From positions 744,001 through 808,000 of the forward strand of contig CAVSMD010000003.1 in NCBI GenBank assembly GCA_963728995.1: a stretch of 64,000 nt of DNA, written 5' to 3'. Shown here one piece after another: positions 1 through 8,986 of the stretch; positions within the stretch are counted from its first letter, which is position 1; each line of letters begins with the position of its first letter. Source of the DNA: FEN-1219 sp963728995 (GTDB lineage Bacteria > Pseudomonadota > Gammaproteobacteria > Steroidobacterales > Rariloculaceae). The notes under the pieces are model-generated. The model did not search any database. It was not told the DNA's origin and saw nothing but the letters and a program-made list of their open reading frames with translations. Made by a program: the position numbers and the translations under genes.

Positions 1-42
1 AGCGCCGAGTCGAGTGCGAAGAAGGGACGACGTCCGAGCGTG

Positions 43-347
43 TCACCGGCGGCGCGGTTTGCCGGGATTGTCGTAGGGATCGAAACCCTTGGCGTCGGAG
101 CGCTTCGTCTGCGGCTTGGCCGCCTCGGGCTTGGTCGGGGCCGTGCCGTTCGCCGACTCGCTGGCGCGCGTGGGCCGGATGTCGGTCTGCTCGATGGCGA
201 GCTCGTCGTTGTGTCAGCTTCTTCAGGAGCCGCGCGGTGTCGTCGGTCGGACTCCCACTCCCAGCGGTTACCCTCGGGATCGGCCACGACCTTCCCGGCC
301 GGGTTCTCCTTGATCGAGCGGATCCATTTGTCGTTACCGGATGGCAT
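43..347 (-). pseudogene. Small conserved-looking protein, frame broken twice
   Basis: Reading from an ATG at 347, the first frame gives a start MPSGNDKWIRSIKENPAG and runs to about position 243. The sensible reading then continues in a second frame (DDTARLLKKLT) and ends in a third frame (KRSDAKGFDPYDNPGKPRRR, stop at 43-45). The span of 305 bp is not a multiple of three, which agrees with small indels. The joined product would be about 100 residues, charged, and without a signal peptide or membrane segment. I do not recognise a named family. Either two base errors or real decay explains the breaks. It points away from the genes to its right. Confidence 0.5.
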
Positions 348-490
348 CGTGCCTCGCACTCGGTCCACTGAGTTGGCCAGTGAGTGTATCGGCTCCGGGT
401 GCTTTTTTCGACGCGGATGCTCGGGCTTCAGCGGCCGTTAAGCCAGACCGGCGCAAGCTGCTCCGCAGGCTCACCGGATTGGGAGGGCTC

Positions 491-724
491 ATGGACATCG
501 TCTACGCGGCCGAGAAACGCAGCATCGCCGAGCTCCTGGCCGACCATGTCCGCCGCGACATCGGTCCCGAGGAGATCGACGTGACGGAGAATCCGAGCGA
601 GACCGGCAGCTTCTTCATCGGCTGGGGCCCACGTCGCTACGTATTGTCTCCGGCCGGCCACATCGTCGCCGAACGAAGCCATCGCCTCGCGGGCTTCAGC
701 CCCTTGACCGCTCGGTCGCTGTAA
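491..724 (+). CDS. Hypothetical protein, 77 aa
   Basis: An ATG at 491 follows a good Shine-Dalgarno (GGGAGGG, three bases before the ATG), so I prefer it to the upstream ATG at 341 in the same frame. The product starts MDIVYAAEKRSIAELLADHV and has a mixed, soluble composition with the segment FFIGWGPRRYVLSPAGH in its second half. There is no signal peptide. The gene sits 29 bp before the ECF sigma factor and could share its transcript. I do not recognise a family. Confidence 0.5.
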   Translation: MDIVYAAEKRSIAELLADHVRRDIGPEEIDVTENPSETGSFFIGWGPRRYVLSPAGHIVAERSHRLAGFSPLTARSL

Positions 725-753
725 CCTCCGAGCGGTCCACGCGTCTTCCACAC

Positions 754-1329
754 ATGGAGCCGCAGCGGGGCCGAAGGGTGGCGGAAACCGACACGAGCAA
801 TGGGCTCTCAGCGGAGCCGGATCTCGAAGGCAGCGCCCGCCTGTCGGCCCTGCAGCTTCGGCTGGCCGTGCTGCGGCATCACCGGATCGTGTATCGAGTC
901 GCGTACTCGCTGCTGCGGGACGGGCACGAAGCGGAAGACGTTACCCAGGAGGCGTTCATGCGCCTCTGGCAGCACGGCGGCGGCATCCGTGCAAGGAGAG
1001 AATGGTTGCTCACGGTGACGCGCAACGCCTGTCTCGACCGACTGCGCAAAGCGCGCCACACGCTCGTCGCGCAAGGCGTCGAGCTCGAGCAGGCGTCCGA
1101 GGAGCCGGGCCCGGCGCGGCAGGCGGAGCAGCGCGAGCTCGCGCGACGTTTGCATGCGCTGATCGGCGCGCTGCCCGAGCCGCAGCGAAGCCTGCTCGTG
1201 CTGTTCGACATGCACGGGCTCGACGGCGCCGCGTGCGCCCGCATCCTCGGCCTCAACGTGAATCAAGTGAAGGTTTATCTGCATCGCGCACGGCAGCGTC
1301 TGCGCCGAGCGCTGGAGAAGTCCTCATGA
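754..1329 (+). CDS. ECF RNA polymerase sigma factor (sigma-70 family, group 4)
   Basis: The 191-residue protein has a region 2 with the -10 recognition helix (AYSLLRDGHEAEDVTQEAF, about residues 50-70) and a region 4 helix-turn-helix near the end (about 140-185, with LNVNQVKVYLHRARQRLRR). This is the usual ECF layout; the DVTQEAF motif is diagnostic. It directs transcription of an unknown regulon, probably including its own operon. The stop codon overlaps the ATG of the next gene (ATGA), a probable membrane-bound anti-sigma factor, so the pair is likely translationally coupled. A GTG at 778 is an alternative start. Confidence 0.9.
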   Translation: MEPQRGRRVAETDTSNGLSAEPDLEGSARLSALQLRLAVLRHHRIVYRVAYSLLRDGHEAEDVTQEAFMRLWQHGGGIRARREWLLTVTRNACLDRLRKARHTLVAQGVELEQASEEPGPARQAEQRELARRLHALIGALPEPQRSLLVLFDMHGLDGAACARILGLNVNQVKVYLHRARQRLRRALEKSS

Positions 1330-1866
1330 CGGATCTCGAAACTCAGTGGGCCTCCCGTCGCGTCGAAGCCATGGCCGATCGCAGCTTGAGCGGCGAGGAG
1401 CGGCGGCGGATGCGCGCCGCGATGGCACGCCGACCCGCAGCTGCGTCGCGCGGTACAAAGCGCGATCGCATTGCGGCGCCAGCTCCGGCGCCTTGCCCGG
1501 GTCCCCGTGCCGGCGGGGCTGCGGCGGCGATTGCTCGATGTCACGGGCGATCGACGGCGCACGGCATCCTGGATTCGACCGACGGCAACCTGGACGGCCG
1601 GCTTCGCCGCAGCTGCAGCCGTCGCCGGCGCGGCGTTCGTGCTGCTGCGCGCCACGCCGGAAAAGGGACCGCCGCCGGAAGTGGTCCGAGCCAAAACGCA
1701 GGCCGAGGCCGTGCAGGACTTCGAGGTCGCAATGAAGTACCTGCAAAAGAGCGCCACGATCGCGAGCACGGAGGTCACGACGGCCGTCGGCGGCAGCCTG
1801 CACGATGCGCTGAATCGCGAGGCGGAACACGATCAGAAACGAGCGCGCAGGAAGAACGGAGGCTAA
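1326..1866 (+). CDS. Probable anti-sigma factor, one apparent frameshift
   Basis: The gene starts in an ATGA overlap with the ECF sigma gene, the typical place of its anti-sigma factor. The N-terminal reading (MTDLETQWASRRVEAMADR) is good until about position 1427. A plausible protein then continues in another frame (DPQLRRAVQSAIALRRQL) to the stop at 1866. The 541 bp length fits one extra base near 1427-1430. The second part carries one membrane segment (AGFAAAAAVAGAAFVLL, about residue 110), leaving a sigma-binding domain in the cytoplasm and a C-terminal part outside. The role is inferred from position and topology. The break may be a sequence error, because the flanking genes are intact. 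Confidence 0.6.
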
Positions 1867-1871
1867 CGAAG

Positions 1872-2441
1872 ATGCTGCACAGAATCATGATCGCGGCCCT
1901 GCTGGCCATCGGCGCTTCGGGCGCCGCGCTCGCGCAGGATTTCTTCGACTTCGGGCGCGTGCCGGGCGTGCCCGAGGAGCCCAACGTCCAGATCGATCTG
2001 AATGCCGCGTTGCTGGGCTTCGTCAGCGAAGCGGCGAAGACCGCCGACGTGGAAGGCGCGGAGGTGATCAGCGGCCTCGACGGCGTGCGCGTGCGCGTTT
2101 ACGACAAGCTCAACGACGCGCACGCGGTCGCGGCGTTCGTCGAAGAGTCCTCGAAGCGGCTCGAGCGCGCCGGCTGGCAGCGGACCGTGTACGTGGCGGA
2201 CGACAACGACAAGGTCAGGATCTACGTGAAGATGCAGGACAAGCAGATCACCGGCATGACGGTCATGGTCGTCGACGACAGCGAGGCGGTGTTCATGAAC
2301 ATCTCCGGCGCGATCGAGCCGGCACAGCTCGGCCGGCTGGCGCGTGCGGTTGGAGTCGGCGGTGTATTCGACGGCGGCCGACGCGGCCGACACCGCGATG
2401 TCGGCCAGCAAGAGAAGGAGACGGCCGATGAAGCGAAATAG
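1872..2441 (+). CDS. Secreted DUF4252 protein
   Basis: The 189-residue product has a signal peptide (MLHRIMIAALLAIGASGAAL, cleavage near AQD) and then a DUF4252-type domain of alternating strands and helices (for example GVRVRVYDKLND and KVRIYVKMQDKQITGM). DUF4252 proteins are exported, of unknown function, and often sit beside ECF sigma/anti-sigma pairs, as here. It begins 5 bp after the anti-sigma stop and overlaps the next gene by 14 bp. It is probably part of the ECF-controlled operon 754-3087. Confidence 0.75.
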   Translation: MLHRIMIAALLAIGASGAALAQDFFDFGRVPGVPEEPNVQIDLNAALLGFVSEAAKTADVEGAEVISGLDGVRVRVYDKLNDAHAVAAFVEESSKRLERAGWQRTVYVADDNDKVRIYVKMQDKQITGMTVMVVDDSEAVFMNISGAIEPAQLGRLARAVGVGGVFDGGRRGRHRDVGQQEKETADEAK

Positions 2442-3087
2442 CGCGGACGGCTCGCGCCGGCTGCTTCGCTGGGCGAAGCTCGCAGGCATCGGCGGCTTGT
2501 GCCTGGTGCTGGCCGATTGCGGCATCCTCGGCAATCTGCGTCTGAACCCGGGCTACGCGGCGTTCGGCTCGCCGGGCAGCGAGGACACCGATCGGGACTT
2601 CGCATTGTCGCTGGGGCCGCTGCCGCTGAAGCTCTCGCGGTTCGTCATGAGGGACGATCCCGAGATCTCGACGATGCTCGTCGGGGTGCGCGCCGTACGC
2701 GTCTATACCTACGAGGTGAACGGCGACGTGGCGCGGGTCCAGGAACGAATGGAGGCGATGCGGGCGAACCTGATGAAACAAGGCTGGCAGCAGATCGTCG
2801 CGGTGCGCGACGACGGCGAGCTCGTGAGCGCGCTGATCCGAATGCAAGGGGAAAAACGCATTCGCGGCTTGGCCGTGCTCGTGCAGGACGACGAGGACCT
2901 CACGCTCGTGAACGTCATCGGCGATATTCGGCCCGAGAGCTTCAGCGCGATGATGGCCGCGCTCGACGTCGACGTGCCTTCCATGTCCGTCGCAATGCGC
3001 CCGCGCGCGCGCCAGGAACACGGCCGCGCTGCGAGCCCGGCGGCGCTGCTCGAGACGCCGGCGTCCCGCGCCAGCCTGACGCGCTGA
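2428..3087 (+). CDS. DUF4252 lipoprotein
   Basis: The ATG at 2428 is preceded by AAGGAG, so I use it rather than the in-frame ATG at 2344. The N terminus has a basic stretch, a hydrophobic core and a lipobox LADC, giving a lipoprotein with the lipidated cysteine near residue 30. The rest (to residue 219) resembles the neighbouring DUF4252 protein, including GLAVLVQDDEDLTLVNVIG, which aligns with GMTVMVVDDSEAVFMNISG of the gene before it. The two are therefore tandem paralogs, one periplasmic and one lipid-anchored. Function is unknown; they are plausible effectors of the ECF operon. Confidence 0.75.
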   Translation: MKRNSADGSRRLLRWAKLAGIGGLCLVLADCGILGNLRLNPGYAAFGSPGSEDTDRDFALSLGPLPLKLSRFVMRDDPEISTMLVGVRAVRVYTYEVNGDVARVQERMEAMRANLMKQGWQQIVAVRDDGELVSALIRMQGEKRIRGLAVLVQDDEDLTLVNVIGDIRPESFSAMMAALDVDVPSMSVAMRPRARQEHGRAASPAALLETPASRASLTR

Positions 3088-3117
3088 CTCGCGCGGCCCT
3101 CACGTTTGCGCGGCCGG

Positions 3118-3969
3118 TCAGTTCGGCGGCGGGCCGCCGCGCGCGCCGCGGAAGTTCGCCTGCAACAGATGCGTCAGCGTATGCACGTAACGCAGCTTGC
3201 CGCCCTCGACGCGGAACAGATGCGTGTCCGGCGAGCCGCTGCCGCCGTTCGGGCCACCGGCACCGAAGGTGCAAAACACCACCACCGCGCCCAGCGTCTC
3301 GTCGACGATGAAGCGGCGATTCGCGATGTTCACGCCGCTCGGCACACCGACGTCGCAGCTGTCCTCGGGCACGCCCTTGCCCGTGTGCATGCCGCCTTCG
3401 GTGCGATTGCAGGGATACCCCCACGGCACCTGGTCCTTCTTGCCTTCGAGAAATGCGTCGAGATACGCGTTCGCGGCCGCCACCAGCGTGTCGCGCGTGT
3501 CGCGTTTCTTGGCCGGGATCGGCTCCCATTGCTCGCTCGACGAGTACTTCAGGTACGCGTCCGCGTTGAAGCCCCAGTAGCCGGTCGTCGTCCAGAGGAT
3601 CTCGATCTCGGCGATCTTGTCGCGGTTCACGCGCAAGCGCGTGCCGAGCACGTACGGATTGTCCTTGTCCGTGACGATGGCTTCCGTGAACGTCTGGCAC
3701 GTGGCCGTGTCGAGCAGGCTGCGCCGATGATCGATCTTCATCGCCGTCTTGATCACACCGGTGTCGATGCTGGCCGGCGCCTCGTTCTCCCAGTAGCCCG
3801 CGCCGGCCGCGAGCGGGAGACCGGACGTATCGCCCTTCGTCTGGGCCGCGAGGTACAGGTCCACCGCACGTTGCAGCCCGTCGCGCGAGCACGAGATCTG
3901 GGCGAGCGCGGCCGTCGGGCCCAGCAACGCGATCGAAACCATGATCCGGATGCAAGTATCGAGTTTCAC
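3118..3969 (-). CDS. Secreted hypothetical protein, 283 aa
   Basis: I place the start at the GTG at 3969, which has a strong Shine-Dalgarno (GGGGAGGAATCC) in front, rather than at 4029. The product begins VKLDTCIRIMVSIALLGPTA, a signal peptide ending near LAQ. The mature part contains paired cysteines (SCSRDG, TCQTF, YPCNR, DSCDV) and glycine-rich stretches near the end. It resembles exported proteins found next to amidohydrolases, but I cannot name a function. Its start is 25 bp downstream of the broken amidohydrolase stop on the same strand, so the two were probably one operon. Confidence 0.6.
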   Translation of the reverse strand: MKLDTCIRIMVSIALLGPTAALAQISCSRDGLQRAVDLYLAAQTKGDTSGLPLAAGAGYWENEAPASIDTGVIKTAMKIDHRRSLLDTATCQTFTEAIVTDKDNPYVLGTRLRVNRDKIAEIEILWTTTGYWGFNADAYLKYSSSEQWEPIPAKKRDTRDTLVAAANAYLDAFLEGKKDQVPWGYPCNRTEGGMHTGKGVPEDSCDVGVPSGVNIANRRFIVDETLGAVVVFCTFGAGGPNGGSGSPDTHLFRVEGGKLRYVHTLTHLLQANFRGARGGPPPN

Positions 3970-3994
3970 GGATTCCTCCCCTCGTCGGAACGTG

Positions 3995-5654
3995 TCATTT
4001 CGCGAGCGCCTCGAACGGCGCTCTGGCATGCACGACGCGGCCGCCGATCATCGTGAGCAGCGGCGTCATGTGCTTCAGCTCTTCGTCGTCGATCGTCAGA
4101 TACGGCTGGTCGAGCACGACGAGATCGGCGAGCTTGCCGGCTTCGATCGAGCCGAGCTCCTTCTCCTCGAAGTTGAACCAGGCATTCGCGGCCGTGTAGA
4201 GCTGAGCGCGTCCTTGCGCCCGATCTGCTGGCCCGGAATGATGAGCTCGCCGCCCGCGTCCTTGCCCGTCACCATGTAGTAGATGTTGAGCCACGGATTC
4301 AGCACGCCCACCACGCCGGAATCCGTGCCCGCGCCCATCTTGATGCCGCTTTCGAGCAGCGTGCGATACGGCGGGCCCGCGTTCCAGCGCGAGTAGTCGT
4401 TGCGGATGTAGTCGTGATCCTGGACGCGCACGCCGACGCCGATCGCCTTGAGCCGCTCGATCTGTCGTGGCGTGATCTCGAACGCGTGCTCCAGCGTCCA
4501 GCGCAGCGGGGTCAGCGGTGTCTTCGCCGCCACCTGCTCCATGATCGTAAGGTACCGCTCGATCTCGTCCTCGCGGATCGTGTGCTGCGACAGCGCCCAG
4601 CCTGCGTCCGCGATCCGCTGGTAGACCGCGAGCACCTCGTCGTCCGTGGCGCCGGCCGCGATGACCTGCTCGCCGAAGCGCACGGCCTTGTACATGTCGT
4701 CGCCGAGTCCATACGTGGCGTTCGCGATGCGGGCCGTCGCCGAGCGAATGTTGCTCTGGTCGCGCGTGTCGCGATGATCGTATTGAATGCGCAGCCGGAT
4801 CGGCAGCTTGCCGGCGCGCCAGAAGTACTCGGCAATCCGCATGTTCGGCCGATCGGCGCGTCGTCAGATGCGCGCCTAGCCAGTCGCAGCACGCGTGGTC
4901 GACCACCGTGGTGAGCCCCAGCGACATCGCGTAGCTCACGTAGTCCGGGAAGCGGCGCTTCATGCGCTCGTCGGTGCGCGAGCGCAGCACGAACGTGAGC
5001 CCGTTCCCGTCGGGCGCCACGTCGCCGCCTTCGGACGTCGGGATGCCGGCGGCTTCGAGCGTGCGGCGGCCAAGCGTCGTTCACGATGCCGCGCGTCGAG
5101 TAGCCGACCTGCAGGTAGACGGGATGATCGGGCACCGCGGCCGTCAGCTCCGCGCGCGTCGGCAAGCGCTTCTCCGCGAACTGCCGCGGCGTGAACCCGC
5201 CGATCGATGCCACCCACTCGCCGGGCTCGGCTTTCTGCGCGGCCTTGGCGAGCGCGGCCTGCAGGTCCGCGATCGAGGTCGCGGCCTCGAGGCCCACGAT
5301 GAACGGTCCCGGCGCCTGCGCGGTGCGCACGAAATGCGTGTGGTTGTCGATCAAGCCCGGGATCACCGTGCGCCCGCCGAGATCGACGATCCGGATGCAC
5401 GGCTCCTTGCGATCGACGGTCGCGCCCACGGTCAAGAATCGATGGTCGCGAATGCGAACCGTGCTCACGGTCCTGTCCGCGGCGTCCACCGTCAGAATCG
5501 TGCCGTTCGTCAGCACCAGATCCGGGCCGCCGGGACAAGCGTCCGCGGCGCGGCTCGCCGCGCTCAGCGCCAGGCCGAGGCCCACGACGCAGACGATGAC
5601 CGCGCCGCGCGCAACGCCGCGGCACCATGACGCGCATGGACCCTGTGTGCTCAT
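3995..5654 (-). pseudogene. Exported amidohydrolase (YtcJ-like), broken by about four indels
   Basis: The start is the ATG at 5654 after GGAGG. A signal peptide is followed by an amidohydrolase N terminus with the metal motif DNHTHF and PDLVLTNGTILTVD. The reading then changes frame near 5086 (one extra base), twice near 4845-4865 (two missing bases) and near 4204 (one missing base). The last frame carries the typical C terminus IEAGKLADLVVLD. The length of 1660 bp agrees with one insertion and three deletions. The joined product of about 553 residues matches amidohydrolase family 3 enzymes, which hydrolyse amide bonds in cyclic substrates. With four lesions this is either a decayed gene or a poorly resolved stretch of assembly. 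Confidence 0.75.
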
Positions 5655-5747
5655 CGCTCGCGCCCCTCCAACGGGTACTCGCGAGCATAGCCCGGGCGGA
5701 CGCGTCGACATAGCCCGCGGGCGCGTCCGCCGAGCCGACGGGATCGA

Positions 5748-6971
5748 TCAGGCCGGCGGCGGCGCTGCGGTCGAGGCGCTGCGCTGGCGCTCTTTGCTCG
5801 CGCCCTTTTTCATGAGCTTCTCGGCCGCCATCCTCGTTCCCTTCACGCGATTCGCGATCTTCTGGAACGCCACGTCGCGCGCATAGTCCGGTGAGCCATG
5901 GTTCGGCTTCTCGTCGATACTGAACGGCGAGAAACCGCAGTCGTCGGTCGAGCCCAGCTGCTCCGTGGGTATGTGTTTCGCGGCCGTCACGAGCGCGTCG
6001 CATACTTCTTGGGCACTCTCGACACGCGGATTCTGTGGATTGATGACGCCGATCAGCGCCACTTGCGTCACCCCTTTCGCATCGTTACGAAGGTGCTTGC
6101 CGATCGCTTTGTAGACACGCTCCTTGTCGCGCTCGCTCGAGAGCTGGATCAGGAAGTAGCCCGCGTTGATCTTGAACATGCTCGGCAACAAGTCGTTGTA
6201 GTCCACGTCGGCGCTGTGCACCGCGTCGCGGTCGCCGCCGGGGCAGGTGTGAACGCCGATGCATTCGCGTTCGGCCGCCGAGAAGCGATCGAGGACGCGG
6301 TTGTTGAGCTCGATGAAGAACGGCAACATCTTGCGTCCGGTCCACGGGTTGCGCGAGTCGTTGCGGCAGGCGAGCCGCCCCTCCGTGAAATCGAGGGAGA
6401 CGTGCACGGCGCCCGCGCCGAAGGCGGTCCGAATGTCCTTCTCGCACTCGTCGCAAAGATCGGCGTAGAACTGCTCGCGCGAGTATCCCGGGACCTCTTC
6501 GTCCAGCGGATAGAGCAACGACAGCATCGACGGCGCGATCACGGCCTGCTTCAGCGGTTTCGTGGCGAACCGGATCGACTTGCGGAGCGAGTCTGCGGCG
6601 TAATTCTTGTAGCGGAACGGGCCGGCCGTGAGCCGCGGCAACTGCCGATGATGCCCGTCCGAGAAGATCGCGAAGTACTGCCCGCCGGCGGCCAGGTTCT
6701 CGGCCAGGCCCGTCCCCGCGAGCGTGTCGGTGAGCGCATATGTGGCAAAGCTCGACCAGCGCTGCTCGCCATCGGAGACGATGGGTGAGCCGGTGGCTTC
6801 CATGCGCTGCACGGAGTCGCGCGCCGCCGCATCCTGCTGCACTTCGAGCTCGCGCTTGTCTATTCTTCCCGCGTCGTAGGCCGCATACGCGTCCTGGAGC
6901 TTCGCGGGACGCGGCAGGGAGCCGACGGGCTCGGTCGGCAAACCGGTTTCTTCTCGTGGATCGAAATTCAT
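5748..6971 (-). CDS. MetE-like (cobalamin-independent methionine synthase C-terminal fold) protein
   Basis: The 407-residue protein starts at an ATG preceded by AGGAGG. It has the UROD/MetE-like barrel with candidate zinc ligands in GVHTCPGGD (His and Cys, about residues 240-245) and STDDCGFSPF (Cys, about residue 345). True MetE is nearly twice as long; this is the stand-alone C-terminal-type protein, which in other bacteria transfers methyl groups from varied donors to a thiol. Early residues EPVGSLPRP match the family's usual GSxPRP start. The last 30 residues are a lysine- and alanine-rich tail. No pathway genes lie beside it. Confidence 0.8.
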   Translation of the reverse strand: MNFDPREETGLPTEPVGSLPRPAKLQDAYAAYDAGRIDKRELEVQQDAAARDSVQRMEATGSPIVSDGEQRWSSFATYALTDTLAGTGLAENLAAGGQYFAIFSDGHHRQLPRLTAGPFRYKNYAADSLRKSIRFATKPLKQAVIAPSMLSLLYPLDEEVPGYSREQFYADLCDECEKDIRTAFGAGAVHVSLDFTEGRLACRNDSRNPWTGRKMLPFFIELNNRVLDRFSAAERECIGVHTCPGGDRDAVHSADVDYNDLLPSMFKINAGYFLIQLSSERDKERVYKAIGKHLRNDAKGVTQVALIGVINPQNPRVESAQEVCDALVTAAKHIPTEQLGSTDDCGFSPFSIDEKPNHGSPDYARDVAFQKIANRVKGTRMAAEKLMKKGASKERQRSASTAAPPPA

Positions 6972-7165
6972 GGCTTCGCCCTCCTTGTGTGTTCATTGCG
7001 CCAACGTTCGGCGCGCGGCTCGATACTAGGCTTGGCGACGCCGTGGAAGTATTCCCGGCTCGGGGTAGTCGGCTACCAAAAACCGGTAGCGCGGGGCGTG
7101 CAACCACTCGCGAGCGCGTCGATCAAACGTCGTATGCCTGCTTCGCGTCACCCCTTGCTCCGTGA

Positions 7166-7723
7166 AGCGCCACCGCCGATCCAGATCGATCGCGAGCGCG
7201 CCGCCAGGAACCCCCGGCAGCCGGCCTCGGCGCCGCGGCGGAAACGCTGCTGCACCCGCTCATCGAGGGTCTCGCCCACGACTCGCGCAATCTCGAAGCC
7301 CGCTTCCAGGCACTGGAGAGCGTCGCGGATCTGCTGCACTCGGCCGTCGAGGCGAGCACGCAGCGGCTGCGCCTGCTCATCACGCAGCTCGAGCTCGCGG
7401 AGCAACGCCTGCAGCAGGCGCCGCCCACGCCGACCAGGCCTCGACGCGACGGCGCGAACGGCGTCCGCTTCGCGGCAGGCCGAGCGTCACGGAAGCGCCG
7501 GCCCGCCGAGTCGACCCCGCCGCGGGAGCGTCTTTGTGCGCGCGAGCGCGAGGTGCTGAAGCTCTTGACCGAAGGCATGCGCTCGCGCGCCATCGCCACG
7601 AAGCTCGGCATCAAGACCACGACCGTGGAAGTGCACCGGCGCAACATCATGCGAAAGCTGAACCTGCACTCGATCGCGGCACTGACGAAGTACGCGCTGC
7701 GTGCCGGTCTCACGTCGCTCTGA
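7166..7723 (+). CDS. LuxR/FixJ-type DNA-binding regulator, start unresolved
   Basis: One frame is open from 7166 to the stop at 7721-7723. It ends in a clear LuxR-type helix-turn-helix (LCAREREVLKLLTEG, then KTTTVEVHRRNIMRKL). The N-terminal half is helical (HDSRNLEARFQALESVADLL), possibly a dimerisation coiled coil. The frame has no ATG, GTG or plausible TTG near its beginning, and a stop lies at 7163-7165. A GTG at 7162 in another frame could be the true start if one base is wrong between 7162 and about 7230. The regulated genes are unknown; the secreted family protein at 7852 lies downstream. Confidence 0.55.
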   Translation, partial: SATADPDRSRARRQEPPAAGLGAAAETLLHPLIEGLAHDSRNLEARFQALESVADLLHSAVEASTQRLRLLITQLELAEQRLQQAPPTPTRPRRDGANGVRFAAGRASRKRRPAESTPPRERLCAREREVLKLLTEGMRSRAIATKLGIKTTTVEVHRRNIMRKLNLHSIAALTKYALRAGLTSL

Positions 7724-7851
7724 GCCTCTCCCGGCCCGGGACACACCTATACCGAAACCGGGCGGCAACGACACGCACCACTGAGCGCGGCGCCGCGCCT
7801 TGCGCGCCCGTTGTCGCGGCCGGTCGGCAAGACTAGACTCGGGCCCGCGCC

Positions 7852-8667
7852 ATGATACGCAGCCCGCATCCGCTCGCACTCGCCGCCCTCGCGGCACTCC
7901 TGGCCGGTACGAGTCTCGTGGCGGCGCGCGCGCAGCAACCCGCCGGCGCCGCCCCCGCGTTGCCGCCGCTATTTTTCAAGGAGGCATGGCGTCAGCGCGA
8001 GTTTCCGCCGAACGCGCGCGCCGACCTCGTGCTGGAAGGCGGCGTGACGCCGGCCGCAGTGACGAACGCCGCGCTCGAGCTCAAGGTGTACGACCCGAAC
8101 GCCCCGAGTGTCGCTGCGTATCGCAACGAGCCTCCGCCGCGCAGCCGCGCCGGCGATTGGGGTGGCAGCTCCTGCGTGCAGCTCGCGGGTTACAACCAAG
8201 ATCCGCCGCCGCGCAAGGTTGCCGCGGGCCAGCCGAGCGACGCGCCGAATCTCTGGACGGGGGTGTGCCAGACGCCCGTCGCCGTGACGTTGCGCCATCG
8301 AACGAGCTACGTCGATCTCACGGGCCTTGCCCGCATTCGCTGGGTCACGCGCGTCTCGGGCTTCCACGTCGTGCGGCCGCTCGTGAAGCTCGCGGACGGG
8401 AGCTGGTTCGTGGGTGATCATGCCGAGGGGGCGGCTTCGGCGAACTCCACGCTGTTTCTCGAGTCCGAGTTCGCGGTGTCCTCGGTGCGCTGGTTGCCGC
8501 TCGACATCGGGCGCGTCGTCACGGTGGGTCAGGCGTGGGCCGAGCCCGATCTGCGCAAGGTCGACGAGGTCGGCTTCGCCGATCTCACGCCCGGCAGCGG
8601 GCACGGCTGGGGCGGCTTCGTGAACGTCGGGCGGATCGAGGTCTACGGGCGCGCCGTCGAGCGCTGA
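7852..8667 (+). CDS. Secreted protein of a local three-copy family, copy 1 (271 aa)
   Basis: A signal peptide (LALAALAALLAGTSLVAARA) is followed by PPLFFKEAWRQ, a cysteine pair (SSCVQL, TGVCQTP), and a conserved core (SYVDLTGLARIRWVTRVSG, RPLVKLADGSWFVGD). It ends with KVDEVGFADLTPGSGHG and a short C-terminal strand VGRIEVYG. The same pattern recurs in the genes at 10613 and 11123. I do not recognise the family; the fold looks like a beta-sandwich that may bind carbohydrate, which is a guess. The YciI-like gene starts 6 bp downstream, so the two are likely co-transcribed. Confidence 0.75.
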   Translation: MIRSPHPLALAALAALLAGTSLVAARAQQPAGAAPALPPLFFKEAWRQREFPPNARADLVLEGGVTPAAVTNAALELKVYDPNAPSVAAYRNEPPPRSRAGDWGGSSCVQLAGYNQDPPPRKVAAGQPSDAPNLWTGVCQTPVAVTLRHRTSYVDLTGLARIRWVTRVSGFHVVRPLVKLADGSWFVGDHAEGAASANSTLFLESEFAVSSVRWLPLDIGRVVTVGQAWAEPDLRKVDEVGFADLTPGSGHGWGGFVNVGRIEVYGRAVER

Positions 8668-8673
8668 GCGATC

Positions 8674-8967
8674 GTGTTCATCATCGAGCTCAACTACAAA
8701 GCCGATCTCGCGGCCATCGACGCGGCGATGCGGGCGCACATGGCATTCCTCAAGAAGCATTACGCGGCGGGCACGTTCGTGCTTTCCGGACGCAAGCTGC
8801 CGCGCGACGGCGGCATCATCCTCGCGGTGGGCGACAGCCGGCAGGAGATCGAGGCCATCGCGCAGCAAGACCCGTTCTGCAAGCTGGGCTTGGCCGAATC
8901 TCGCGTCATCGAGTTTCGCGTCAGCCAGCGCGCCGACGACCTCGAGACTCGCATCCCGAGGAAGTGA
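8674..8967 (+). CDS. YciI-like protein
   Basis: This 97-residue protein has a GTG start directly after the preceding gene. It has the YciI ferredoxin-like fold: MFIIELNYKADLAAIDA, the helix MRAHMAFLKKHYAAGTF, VLSGRKLPRDGGIILA, and the DPFCKLGLAESRVIEF segment. In YciI proteins a His-Asp pair near the first helix may be catalytic; here the histidine in RAHMAF is present. The substrate is unknown. It probably shares a transcript with the secreted protein at 7852. Confidence 0.7.
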   Translation: MFIIELNYKADLAAIDAAMRAHMAFLKKHYAAGTFVLSGRKLPRDGGIILAVGDSRQEIEAIAQQDPFCKLGLAESRVIEFRVSQRADDLETRIPRK

Positions 8968-8986
8968 CGCGCTCGCCAAAGGCGAG

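Noticed and set aside
5748..6971. Calling the MetE-like gene true methionine synthase
   Set aside because: It lacks the N-terminal half of MetE and is only 407 residues; it belongs to the stand-alone MetE C-terminal-like group.
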